This document shows positions 43,021-50,669 of a DNA stretch of 64,000 nt, one piece after another. Every line of letters begins with the position of its first letter. Within the stretch, counting starts at the first letter, position 1. The notes below the pieces were generated by a model. It had not been told where the DNA came from. It saw nothing but the letters and a program-made list of their open reading frames with translations, and did not search any database. Position numbers and translations under genes: made by a program. The stretch is from contig CBDEVW010000003.1 in assembly GCA_965243755.1 (NCBI GenBank), forward strand, positions 558,001-622,000, written 5' to 3'. Source of the stretch: JANSWY01 sp965243755. GTDB taxonomy: Bacteria; Bacteroidota; Bacteroidia; Cytophagales; Cyclobacteriaceae.

Positions 43021-43739
43021 TGAACACCTCCTGTTTTAGATTCAATGTCAGCGATGTTGTTTTTCATTTTTCTGAACAACTCCTCTGAAGCCTGAAACTC
43101 TCCATACCATACATACTCATAAACCCGCAGCACATCATTAAAAACAGGCTGAAAGTCAACAGGGAGCTCGTAGTAATAATCTCTGTTGGTTTTTTCCTTA
43201 TGCCATTGGATCAGCTCCGCCATTTGCAGTTTCTGCAACGTAATGATGTACAAATAGCGTATTGCCAGCCGATAATTCTGATTGGCCAAAGCATCCTCCA
43301 GGAGACCAGAATAATCAATGGCCTGAATGTCCTGCTCAGGATCATAATGCAATACATCCTCCTCCTTGACCCTGACTTTTTTCTTCGGGACCCTTACATT
43401 GGTTACAATCACCCAAATCAGTCCGGCTACCAGCAGGATCAATGCAATGTAGCCTATAATGGAGCCAAATACCCTGGCAAAAAAACTAAAGATCTCTGCA
43501 AAAATATTTAGAATAATATTGGGCTTACGCTCAATTTTCCGATCGTAATCATACCTTGGAGACTCATTGTATTCTGTCAGTTTCTGCTCATCAAAGCCAC
43601 GATGTACAGTGCTATCTATAGCAACTACTTCACCATAAGATTGAAGTGAGATGGTGCTGGAAAAAACAAAAAAAATATAAATCAGTAGTCTCTTCAAAGT
43701 CTTTTTCTTAGACGTATTGGATAGATGATGAAATACCAA
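43017..43739 (-). CDS. DUF4129 domain membrane protein (MoxR cluster)
   Basis: Up to 240 residues. A signal segment (LLIYIFFVFSSTISLQS) is followed by an extracytoplasmic stretch, one transmembrane helix (IIGYIALILLVAGLIWVIVT) and a C-terminal DUF4129 domain (ANQNYRLAIRYLYIITLQKL, about residues 150-175). The ATG at 43739 overlaps SpoIIM by 46 bases; a TTG at 43697 that overlaps its stop by 4 (TTGA) would give the cleaner signal peptide KRLLIYIFF and is a realistic alternative start. Confidence 0.82.
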   Translation of the reverse strand: MVFHHLSNTSKKKTLKRLLIYIFFVFSSTISLQSYGEVVAIDSTVHRGFDEQKLTEYNESPRYDYDRKIERKPNIILNIFAEIFSFFARVFGSIIGYIALILLVAGLIWVIVTNVRVPKKKVRVKEEDVLHYDPEQDIQAIDYSGLLEDALANQNYRLAIRYLYIITLQKLQMAELIQWHKEKTNRDYYYELPVDFQPVFNDVLRVYEYVWYGEFQASEELFRKMKNNIADIESKTGGVQ

Positions 43740-44647
43740 ATAATAAATGCAAGTGAGCCAAAGATAATAAAAGCCCGCAAAATGTTAGGAGCTTCAGTAT
43801 ACCTGGTCACAAAGCTTTCCAGAAACCCGGCAGCAACAATTAATGGTGCAATCCCGATGAATATTTTCACAGCCTCCTTTGCCCCTTTCACAAAAGACGC
43901 CTTCCTTGGCAATGAGCCCGGAAACAGATAGCTATTACCCAAAATAATACCCGCAGCTCCAGCGATCACTATGCAGGAGATTTCGATGGTACCGTGAATC
44001 CATATTGTCAGAAATGACTCCAGAAATAAGCTCTTCTTCACAAAAAAGTACTGAAACGTCCCGAGCATTACTCCATTAATAAACAGGTAATAATAAGTCC
44101 CAAGCGATAGCAGTAATCCGGCCACAAAAGTGTACATGGCCACCCTAAGGTTGTTCATGGTGATGTAAAGAAACATACTATTGCTCTCGGCATCTTTGTA
44201 AACACCCATAGGATCACCACTCTCAATATTTTTAAGAGTCATGTCAACATACTCATCGCCCAGCACCACCCTTGGAAAGGTCTCGTCATAATGGGTGGAT
44301 ACCACTCCTATGAGCACCGACAATACAAAAAATCCAAAAATGAATAATAACTCTCTGTGATGCCTTTCGGTAGCTAATGGAACTTCATACCGCCAGAAGT
44401 TGACAATCTTCCCAAGCTTTTCTTTTCTGGAACTACTGATTTTCTGGAATATACCTCCGACGATGGAATTGAGATATTTTGTAGTAACAGACTGGGGATA
44501 ATGGGTTTGCGCATATGAAAGGTCATCAGTTAATTCGACAAACAGATCTGCAGACTCCTCTGGTTGAAGGTCGTTTTCCTTGTCGAGGATAGACTCTACT
44601 TTTCGCCATTTTTCTTCGTTTTGACTTAAGAAGGATGCTTCTCTCAT
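43694..44647 (-). CDS. SpoIIM-like membrane protein (MoxR cluster)
   Basis: A 317-residue membrane protein of the stage II sporulation protein M family. A soluble helical N-terminus (about 1-95) precedes five helices; family blocks include GDPMGVYKDAESNSMFLYIT-like NNLRVAMYTF, and FLTIWIHGTIEISCIVIAGAAG (the HGxxE segment). Bacteroidota do not sporulate; in this phylum the protein is part of MoxR clusters. It is first in the cluster and its start is 35 bases from the divergent RDD start. Confidence 0.85.
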   Translation of the reverse strand: MREASFLSQNEEKWRKVESILDKENDLQPEESADLFVELTDDLSYAQTHYPQSVTTKYLNSIVGGIFQKISSSRKEKLGKIVNFWRYEVPLATERHHRELLFIFGFFVLSVLIGVVSTHYDETFPRVVLGDEYVDMTLKNIESGDPMGVYKDAESNSMFLYITMNNLRVAMYTFVAGLLLSLGTYYYLFINGVMLGTFQYFFVKKSLFLESFLTIWIHGTIEISCIVIAGAAGIILGNSYLFPGSLPRKASFVKGAKEAVKIFIGIAPLIVAAGFLESFVTRYTEAPNILRAFIIFGSLAFIIWYFIIYPIRLRKRL

Positions 44648-44682
44648 ATTGTTTATTAAATTGCCGGAATAATACGGAGTTT

Positions 44683-45513
44683 ATGGCACTTTTGAAAGTT
44701 CGAACTGCACAAAATGTGCAACTGGAATATCAACTGGCAAACATCGGTCAAAGAATACTGGGCGCCTTTCTGGACCTGTTGGTCGTGGTTCTCTATTTCT
44801 TCCTCTTAATATATGCCATGGGGACGCTGGCGAACATCAATATTTTTGAGGACTCACTGGATCTGCTGATCTATATCATGATTGTAGTGCCACCTGCGCT
44901 CTACCTCCCTGTTTCAGAATATTTCTGGAAAGGCCAAACCATTGGGAAGAAGATATTGAAATTGAAAGTCACCAAGACGGATGGTTCAACGCCATCCATG
45001 GGTGACATCATTCTCAGATGGTTGCTCCGTACCATTGACGTTAAGTTTGGGTTCCTATTCATATTTTTTATTCCTAAAAATCCGGAAACTGAACTGGAAA
45101 GCCTCTTCTACTTTTGGATAGTGTTTTTTTGGGTAGTCCCCTTTCCAGTGGTCGGGATTCTGTCCATGGCTTTTAGTCCATTGAGACAAAGGCTGGGAGA
45201 CCTTGCCGCAAACACTACCGTGATCATCAATAAAAGACCATTCTCCCTGGATGACACCATATTACAACTGACTAAAGAAGACTACACACCAAGATATCTG
45301 AATGTATTGGAACTGAGAGATAAGGACATGTACATTATTAAAAATGCCCTGAAGCATGCCCGGAAAAATCATGATTACAAATCCCTTGATCCTTTGGCTG
45401 CCAAAGCACGCGAAATCCTGGATATTCATGACAATGCGAAACCGCTTGAATTACTGGAAACACTGGTAAAAGACTACAATCACCTGGCCAGACAAAGGGA
45501 CCTTGTGGATTAA
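44683..45513 (+). CDS. RDD-family membrane protein
   Basis: About 276 residues from ATG 44683; an upstream start at 44635 would extend into the SpoIIM coding region on the other strand. The RDD domain covers residues about 15-150: ANIGQRILGAFLDLLVVV (with the R and D residues), TIGKKILKLKVTKTDGS and FSPLRQRLGDLAANTTV. Four helices are visible. The C-terminal 100 residues are cytoplasmic and charged (RDKDMYIIKNALKHARKNHD). RDD proteins often sit beside SpoIIM/MoxR clusters, as here, suggesting a shared membrane assembly. Confidence 0.85.
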   Translation: MALLKVRTAQNVQLEYQLANIGQRILGAFLDLLVVVLYFFLLIYAMGTLANINIFEDSLDLLIYIMIVVPPALYLPVSEYFWKGQTIGKKILKLKVTKTDGSTPSMGDIILRWLLRTIDVKFGFLFIFFIPKNPETELESLFYFWIVFFWVVPFPVVGILSMAFSPLRQRLGDLAANTTVIINKRPFSLDDTILQLTKEDYTPRYLNVLELRDKDMYIIKNALKHARKNHDYKSLDPLAAKAREILDIHDNAKPLELLETLVKDYNHLARQRDLVD

Positions 45514-46259
45514 TTGTTTCTGGAATAAAACTTCAAGCCATTTTGATGGAGGATTTTATCTAATAGCTTACTATCAAAGTTGTCCTTCAGTAAGTTTAGG
45601 TCATTCATGGAAAACCTCTCAGGAGACCTGGTAGAAGGAAGATCACTGCCAAACATCAGGGCGTTTGGGTTTATTCGCATAATTTGTTTCATGGCTTCTA
45701 CAGGATCAAAGTCCAGTCGGCCAAATCCCGTGGCTTTTACCATGGCTCCCTTTTCTACCCAATAATACAATTCGCTGAGGCCCTCTTTTTCCAGGCCGAG
45801 GTGATCGATACAAAATGAGTTCAGTTGCGACAATTGATTTCTTATATGTGCGAGTTGAGAGGAAGCGACATACAACTCTGTGTGCCACTGACATAATTCA
45901 TACAACCTGGCACTGAGGTTGACCATCTCTGAAAGCCTCTCCGATCCTCCGCGAAATAAATTAAACCGAACTCCGGCAACTCCTGCTTCATCCAAAATCA
46001 AAACTTCATCATCACCAATGGTCGAAGGTATGTTTGCAACACCGTGAAAACACTTTCCCAGTGTACTCAAACAAGCCAACAAATAACTGGTATCAAACCC
46101 CTGGAAAGACCCGGAGACCACTACCCCTCCTGTTGGTTCCAATGGTTTCATCTCATTGAGATAATTATTGACCAGGTAAGTCTCTGGCAGGAACCCCTGA
46201 TTTGGAATCAAGGGAAATGTAGGGTCGATAATGTGAAAATGAGCATCAAATACTTTCAT
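45510..46259 (-). CDS. Amidohydrolase-family TIM-barrel protein
   Basis: A 249-residue metal-dependent hydrolase of the PDC-hydrolase / amidohydrolase_2 type. The N-terminal metal ligands are in FDAHFHIID (HxH), followed by GVAGVRFNLFRGG, FCIDHLGLEKEGLSEL and the catalytic Asp in LMFGSDLPSTRSPE. Probable role is hydrolysis of a lactone or cyclic amide; the substrate is not deducible. Its stop overlaps the RDD stop by 4 bases (convergent). Confidence 0.85.
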   Translation of the reverse strand: MKVFDAHFHIIDPTFPLIPNQGFLPETYLVNNYLNEMKPLEPTGGVVVSGSFQGFDTSYLLACLSTLGKCFHGVANIPSTIGDDEVLILDEAGVAGVRFNLFRGGSERLSEMVNLSARLYELCQWHTELYVASSQLAHIRNQLSQLNSFCIDHLGLEKEGLSELYYWVEKGAMVKATGFGRLDFDPVEAMKQIMRINPNALMFGSDLPSTRSPERFSMNDLNLLKDNFDSKLLDKILHQNGLKFYSRNN

Positions 46260-46418
46260 TCGGAGGCTAGAGGTTAAATGTCAAAAATAGTCACAACCTG
46301 AACTGCAAATGGTGAAAATTTAAACATTCAACAGTATCTTGCGCGAGGGTAAACTGATAAACTTCTCTCGGAGTTTAACCATTGCCATTCAAAACCATTA
46401 GATACTAATGTAGTGAAT

Positions 46419-48248
46419 ATGATGAAGAAAAATTTTCTAGCTCTGACTATAGGGCTTTTCGTTGCACTATCGTGTACTCAAAATCAACAGATGAAAACGG
46501 AGGAACAAAGCAAAACCAAGGTCACCAAACCTGTCATTTATCAGATGATGACCCGACTATTCGCCAATACAAAATCCAACAATGTAGTTTGGGGAACTTT
46601 GGAAGAAAATGGGGTAAGTAAATTTGATGACATCACTGATGAGGCACTGGTACAGATAAAAAAGATGGGTATCACTCATGTTTGGTATACTGGTATACTG
46701 GAGCATGCAGTGCTGACAGATTATACACAATACGGTATTCCACTGGATGATGCTGATGTAGTGAAGGGTAGAGCGGGATCTCCTTATGCCATCAAAGACT
46801 ACTATGACGTCAACCCTGACCTGGCCAATGATGTACCCAACAGAAAGCAGGAATTTGCTAATCTAGTAGAGCGAACTCATAAAAATGGCATGAAAGTATT
46901 GATCGATTTCATTCCTAATCATGTCGCTCGTTTCTATCAATCTGATGCTAAACCGGAGGGCGTGATTGATCTTGGCGCGGATGATGACAATAGTAAGACT
47001 TTTGATGTCAATAATAACTTTTATTACCTCCCAGGAACCAACTTTAAAGTACCTGAAGGTTACAACTCTCTTGGCGATAATGAATTCCCTACAAAGGATG
47101 GCAAGTTTGATGAAACACCTGCCAAGGTTACGGGTAATGACGTATTTCGCCCGGATCCAAGTGTCTATGACTGGTTTGAAACAGTGAAACTCAATTATGG
47201 TGTAGACATTCAAAATAACCGCACGAAATACTTTGATCCCATTCCAGATACCTGGCTGAAGATGACCGATATACTGCTGTATTGGGCCGCTCAAAACGTC
47301 GATGGATTCAGATGTGATATGGCAGAAATGGTTCCCGTGGAATTTTGGAATTACGCCATTGCAAAAGTGAAAGAACAATACCCTGAGATCATTTTTGTAG
47401 CTGAAATATACAATCCTGCAGAATACAGAAATTATATTCAGACCGGTGGATTTGATTATTTGTATGATAAGGTGGAGTTATATGACACGCTGAAGCATAT
47501 CATTCAGTATAAAGCCAGTACGGACGACATTACAGCTATCTGGAAAAGACAGGAAGGCATAGCTGGTAATATGCTAACTTTCCTTGAAAACCACGATGAG
47601 CAAAGAATTGCATGCCCGGAGTTTGCCGGGGACCCCTGGAAAGCGATACCTGCCATGGTTCTCAGTGCGACCATGAATGTTGGACCTGTGATGATTTATT
47701 TTGGTCAGGAAGTAGGTGAACCTGGAAAGGGACCTGAAGGATTTGGCGGTGATGATGGAAGAACCACTATTTTTGATTACTGGGGAGTACCTGAGCATCA
47801 AAAGTGGGTCAATGATGGAAAGTTTGATGGTGGGCAACTTTCAGAGGATCAGAAAAGACTTAGGGGCTTCTATACTGAATTGCTAAACCTTTGTAACCAG
47901 TCCAGTGCTATCAGAGAAGGTGCCTTTTTCGACCTACACTACTACAACAGAAATGAAAATTACACAGGATACTCCGACAGGATGTACGCTTACCTGAGAC
48001 ATTCTGATGAGGAGGTACTTCTTTTTGTACTGAATTTTGGTCAGGAGGAGCAATTGGCTGAAATAAAGATTCCGTTACATGCTATTGAAGTAGCACGGTT
48101 GGGAGAAGCTCCATATGTCATTGAGGAATTTTACAACTGGAATGAAAAAGCCGAACTTTCACTGCAACAAATGACGGAATACGGTCAGCCTGGACTGAAA
48201 GCAAGAGTTGGTCCTAACAGCTACAAAATCTACAAAATCAGAAAATAA
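46419..48248 (+). CDS. Lipoprotein alpha-amylase-family enzyme (GH13)
   Basis: About 609 residues from ATG 46419 (the GTG at 46413 adds two). The signal peptide has a lipobox ALSC, so it should sit in the cell envelope. All three GH13 catalytic residues are visible: nucleophile Asp in VDGFRCDMAEMVP (about 297), acid/base Glu in IFVAEIYNP (about 328) and Asp in LENHDEQRIA (about 392); region I is IDFIPNHVA. A long B domain (about 170-240) separates strands. Substrate is probably an alpha-glucan; surface exposure is inferred. It is not part of an obvious sus locus. Confidence 0.9.
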   Translation: MMKKNFLALTIGLFVALSCTQNQQMKTEEQSKTKVTKPVIYQMMTRLFANTKSNNVVWGTLEENGVSKFDDITDEALVQIKKMGITHVWYTGILEHAVLTDYTQYGIPLDDADVVKGRAGSPYAIKDYYDVNPDLANDVPNRKQEFANLVERTHKNGMKVLIDFIPNHVARFYQSDAKPEGVIDLGADDDNSKTFDVNNNFYYLPGTNFKVPEGYNSLGDNEFPTKDGKFDETPAKVTGNDVFRPDPSVYDWFETVKLNYGVDIQNNRTKYFDPIPDTWLKMTDILLYWAAQNVDGFRCDMAEMVPVEFWNYAIAKVKEQYPEIIFVAEIYNPAEYRNYIQTGGFDYLYDKVELYDTLKHIIQYKASTDDITAIWKRQEGIAGNMLTFLENHDEQRIACPEFAGDPWKAIPAMVLSATMNVGPVMIYFGQEVGEPGKGPEGFGGDDGRTTIFDYWGVPEHQKWVNDGKFDGGQLSEDQKRLRGFYTELLNLCNQSSAIREGAFFDLHYYNRNENYTGYSDRMYAYLRHSDEEVLLFVLNFGQEEQLAEIKIPLHAIEVARLGEAPYVIEEFYNWNEKAELSLQQMTEYGQPGLKARVGPNSYKIYKIRK

Positions 48249-48256
48249 AATTACAA

Positions 48257-48287
48257 GGGTTATCCGGGTTCGTTATCCGGGTAACCC
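48257..48287 (+). other. Hairpin after the lipoprotein amylase
   Basis: GGGTTATCCGG and CCGGGTAACCC form a near-perfect stem (one mismatch) with a 9-base loop; the words GTTATCCGGGT also repeat directly. No T-tract follows, so it may be a weak or factor-dependent terminator. Confidence 0.5.
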
Positions 48288-48348
48288 CATCCCCAATAAC
48301 CATCGTCAAATTCCTGTCATATTCCCTATCATTATATCCCATTTTCTA

Positions 48349-48356
48349 TAAATTTG
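48349..48356 (+). promoter_or_regulatory. Bacteroidota -7 promoter box upstream of the 3-hydroxybutyryl-CoA dehydrogenase gene
   Basis: TAAATTTG matches TAnnTTTG and lies 38 bases before the ATG. No convincing -33 element is visible. Confidence 0.5.
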
Positions 48357-48393
48357 CCCGCACAATAACCCGAAATTAGATTATACTAACTTT

Positions 48394-49284
48394 ATGCAAA
48401 ACATTTCTGTAATTGGTTCCGGCACCATGGGCAATGGTATCGCACACGTATTTGCTCAAAACGGACACAATGTAGCGCTTATTGATATTTCTGAAGAGGC
48501 CCTGAAAAAAGCGCTGGCCACAATCGAAAAAAACCTTGACAGACAGATCAAAAAAGAATTGATCACTGAGGCAGATAAGCAATCTACTTTATCCAATATC
48601 ACCACTTTCACAGATATCCCATCAGGTGTAAAAACCGCTGATCTGGTAGTAGAAGCTGCAACAGAAAATGTAGAACTGAAACTTAATATATTCAGGGAGA
48701 TTGATGCCAATTGTGGTGAAAACGCAATTCTTGCAACCAATACCTCATCAATTAGCATCACAAAAATTGCGGCAGTAACTAAAAGGCCAGACCTGGTCAT
48801 TGGTATGCATTTTATGAATCCTGTTCCGGTAATGAAACTGGTGGAAGTGATCAGAGGATATGCTACATCTGATGATACCACCAATAAAGTCATGGAACTT
48901 TCCAAAAACCTTGGCAAAGTTCCTGTAGAGGTGAACGACTACCCTGGTTTTGTAGCCAATCGTATCCTGATGCCTATGATCAATGAGGCGATATACACGC
49001 TTTATGAAGGTGTTGCCGGTGTTGAGGAAATAGATACAGTAATGAAATTGGGTATGGCTCATCCAATGGGACCATTACAACTTGCAGATTTTATTGGTCT
49101 TGATGTATGTTTGTCTATACTGAATGTCCTTTACGAGGGATTTGGCAATCAGAAGTATGCTCCATGTCCTTTGTTGGTCAATATGGTGACTGCTGGATAT
49201 AAAGGCGTGAAATCCGGAGAGGGTTTTTATTCGTATACTCATGGCACAAAGGACCTTGTGCTTGCTGAGCGATTCAAAAAATAA
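48394..49284 (+). CDS. hbd: 3-hydroxybutyryl-CoA dehydrogenase
   Basis: A 296-residue NAD(P)-dependent 3-hydroxyacyl-CoA dehydrogenase that interconverts acetoacetyl-CoA and 3-hydroxybutyryl-CoA. The Rossmann motif GSGTMGNGIAHVFAQNGHNV is at residues 7-26, the catalytic His in GMHFMNPVPVMKLVEVI, and the C-terminal helical domain has NRILMPMINEAIYTLYEGVA and HPMGPLQLADFIGLDVC. The length is typical. It is 4 bases upstream of the P-loop kinase gene. Confidence 0.93.
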   Translation: MQNISVIGSGTMGNGIAHVFAQNGHNVALIDISEEALKKALATIEKNLDRQIKKELITEADKQSTLSNITTFTDIPSGVKTADLVVEAATENVELKLNIFREIDANCGENAILATNTSSISITKIAAVTKRPDLVIGMHFMNPVPVMKLVEVIRGYATSDDTTNKVMELSKNLGKVPVEVNDYPGFVANRILMPMINEAIYTLYEGVAGVEEIDTVMKLGMAHPMGPLQLADFIGLDVCLSILNVLYEGFGNQKYAPCPLLVNMVTAGYKGVKSGEGFYSYTHGTKDLVLAERFKK

Positions 49285-49288
49285 AGAA

Positions 49289-49789
49289 ATGATCATTGGT
49301 ATAGGTGGCGTAAGTAGAGCTGGGAAAACCGAACTTGCAAACCGACTCAAAGAAAAATATGAAGCCGAAGGGAAATCGGTTGATATTTTTGCCCTGGATG
49401 ATTTTGTGAAAGCCAAAGAACATATCCCTACTATTCAAGACAGGATAGACTGGGAGCATCCGGATGGAATCGATTTCAAGTCACTGTACGACACCATTAA
49501 ACTGGCCAAAAGCAGATATGATATCATTATTGCTGAAGGACATCTGATATTTAGTGATAACCTACTTAATTCAATCTTTGATAAAAAACTATTCCTGGAA
49601 ATAGACAGAGATGTTTTTCTGGAAAGAAGGCGAAGAGAAACAAGGTGGGGGGAAGAACCGGAATGGTACATCAACTATGTATGGGAAGCGTATCAAAAAT
49701 ATGGTTCCTATCAGGATATCGAAAAGCATGTAATCAACAGTAATGATAAAATTCCTGCACACGAGTTGGAATTACTGGCCAGTGTATAA
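49289..49789 (+). CDS. P-loop nucleoside/uridine kinase-like protein
   Basis: About 166 residues from ATG 49289; the longer frame starting inside hbd is unlikely. Walker A is GIGGVSRAGKTELAN (residues 4-18), a Walker B/substrate block is IFALDDFVK, and a lid region follows with ERRRRETRWGEEPEWYI. It resembles the uridine kinase / AAA_33-type phosphotransferases, so it phosphorylates a small molecule, most likely a nucleoside or similar. The close 4-base spacing from hbd suggests an operon. Confidence 0.82.
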   Translation: MIIGIGGVSRAGKTELANRLKEKYEAEGKSVDIFALDDFVKAKEHIPTIQDRIDWEHPDGIDFKSLYDTIKLAKSRYDIIIAEGHLIFSDNLLNSIFDKKLFLEIDRDVFLERRRRETRWGEEPEWYINYVWEAYQKYGSYQDIEKHVINSNDKIPAHELELLASV

Positions 49790-49803
49790 TACAATAAAAT
49801 GAA

Positions 49804-49831
49804 AAAGGTGCGGAAAAATCCCGCACCTTTA
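49804..49831. terminator. Bidirectional terminator between the P-loop kinase and EF-hand genes
   Basis: AAAGGTGCGG - AAAAATC - CCGCACCTTT is a 10-base-pair stem with A residues before and T residues after it, so it can serve both the plus-strand kinase gene and the minus-strand EF-hand gene. Confidence 0.8.
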
Positions 49832-49871
49832 ATCAACCAAATCAACCTTACTTAAACTATATCTTTTGCGT

Positions 49872-50441
49872 TTATACGCTTAAAACTCTTTCCCAATCTC
49901 CGAACAACCAGTTTCCTTTGGCATCCGGATCATCACTTCTGTAAAACTCTTCTACGGCCAACTCCAATTCCTGCTTGCTGATAAACCCGTCGTTGTTTAC
50001 ATCCATGTTTACAAAACTTCTTGCTGAGTGTCTGATTTCGATTCTAAAAGCCATGAATAAATCAATGTACTCTTTGAAACTGATGACATTATCACCATTC
50101 TGATCAAACATCCCAAAAATGCCATCCACCACATTTCTCACATACACATCGTAATCTTCTTTTTTCCCATTTACAATGTACTTGTCAGCAAAATCCAACC
50201 ATTCAGACTTGGTGGCACTTTTAAGGTTATTGTTTCCAATACTTGCGAGTAAACCAGTCCATTGCTTCGTTACACTGGACATGATTCTTTGGTATTCGCT
50301 GGTACCTGGTAGAACATCCCATAAGACGCACAAGTTCTCTCCTACTCCCGCAAAATCATCCTCTTCAATTGACCCGTTTCCATTGTGATCGAGTATATCG
50401 AAGTAGTGAGTTAGTTTGCGTTCTTGTAGTTCAGTGAGCAT
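49872..50441 (-). CDS. EF-hand calcium-binding protein (calerythrin/sarcoplasmic type)
   Basis: A 189-residue soluble protein with EF-hand loops. Canonical loops are DHNGNGSIEEDD (residues about 17-28), DQNGDNVISFKE (about 113-124) and DVNNDGFISKQE (about 147-158); a fourth, around residues 65-80, looks degenerate. The pattern of paired loops matches calerythrin and sarcoplasmic calcium-binding proteins, found in some actinobacteria and eukaryotes. It would bind calcium in the cytoplasm as a buffer or sensor. No signal peptide is present. Confidence 0.88.
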   Translation of the reverse strand: MLTELQERKLTHYFDILDHNGNGSIEEDDFAGVGENLCVLWDVLPGTSEYQRIMSSVTKQWTGLLASIGNNNLKSATKSEWLDFADKYIVNGKKEDYDVYVRNVVDGIFGMFDQNGDNVISFKEYIDLFMAFRIEIRHSARSFVNMDVNNDGFISKQELELAVEEFYRSDDPDAKGNWLFGDWERVLSV

Positions 50442-50608
50442 CTTTTTTGTCTTGTTCGTAATGTAAAGTTGTGTTATTTAACCGAGAATCTAATGGTTTG
50501 GATTTCCGTTTTCGACAAACCGTTTTTTACAAACTACGAAATCAGATTATTCGGCTATAAATTGTCCTATAGGAATATAACGTTTTTCTGTCATTTTTCC
50601 CCATACAT

Positions 50609-50642
50609 AAAAAAAGAACCCTCTGAAACGAGGGTCCTTTAG
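50609..50642 (-). terminator. Intrinsic terminator after the metalloprotease
   Basis: On the minus strand AGGACCCTCG - TTTC - AGAGGGTTCTTTTTTT forms a stem of about 9 base pairs followed by seven T residues, 28 bases past the metalloprotease stop. Confidence 0.85.
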
Positions 50643-50669
50643 TACAAAAAATGATTCTGAAATGATATT

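Noticed and set aside
46863..47378. 171-codon minus-strand frame opposite the GH13 lipoprotein
   Set aside because: Antisense of the catalytic domain, without initiation or motif support.
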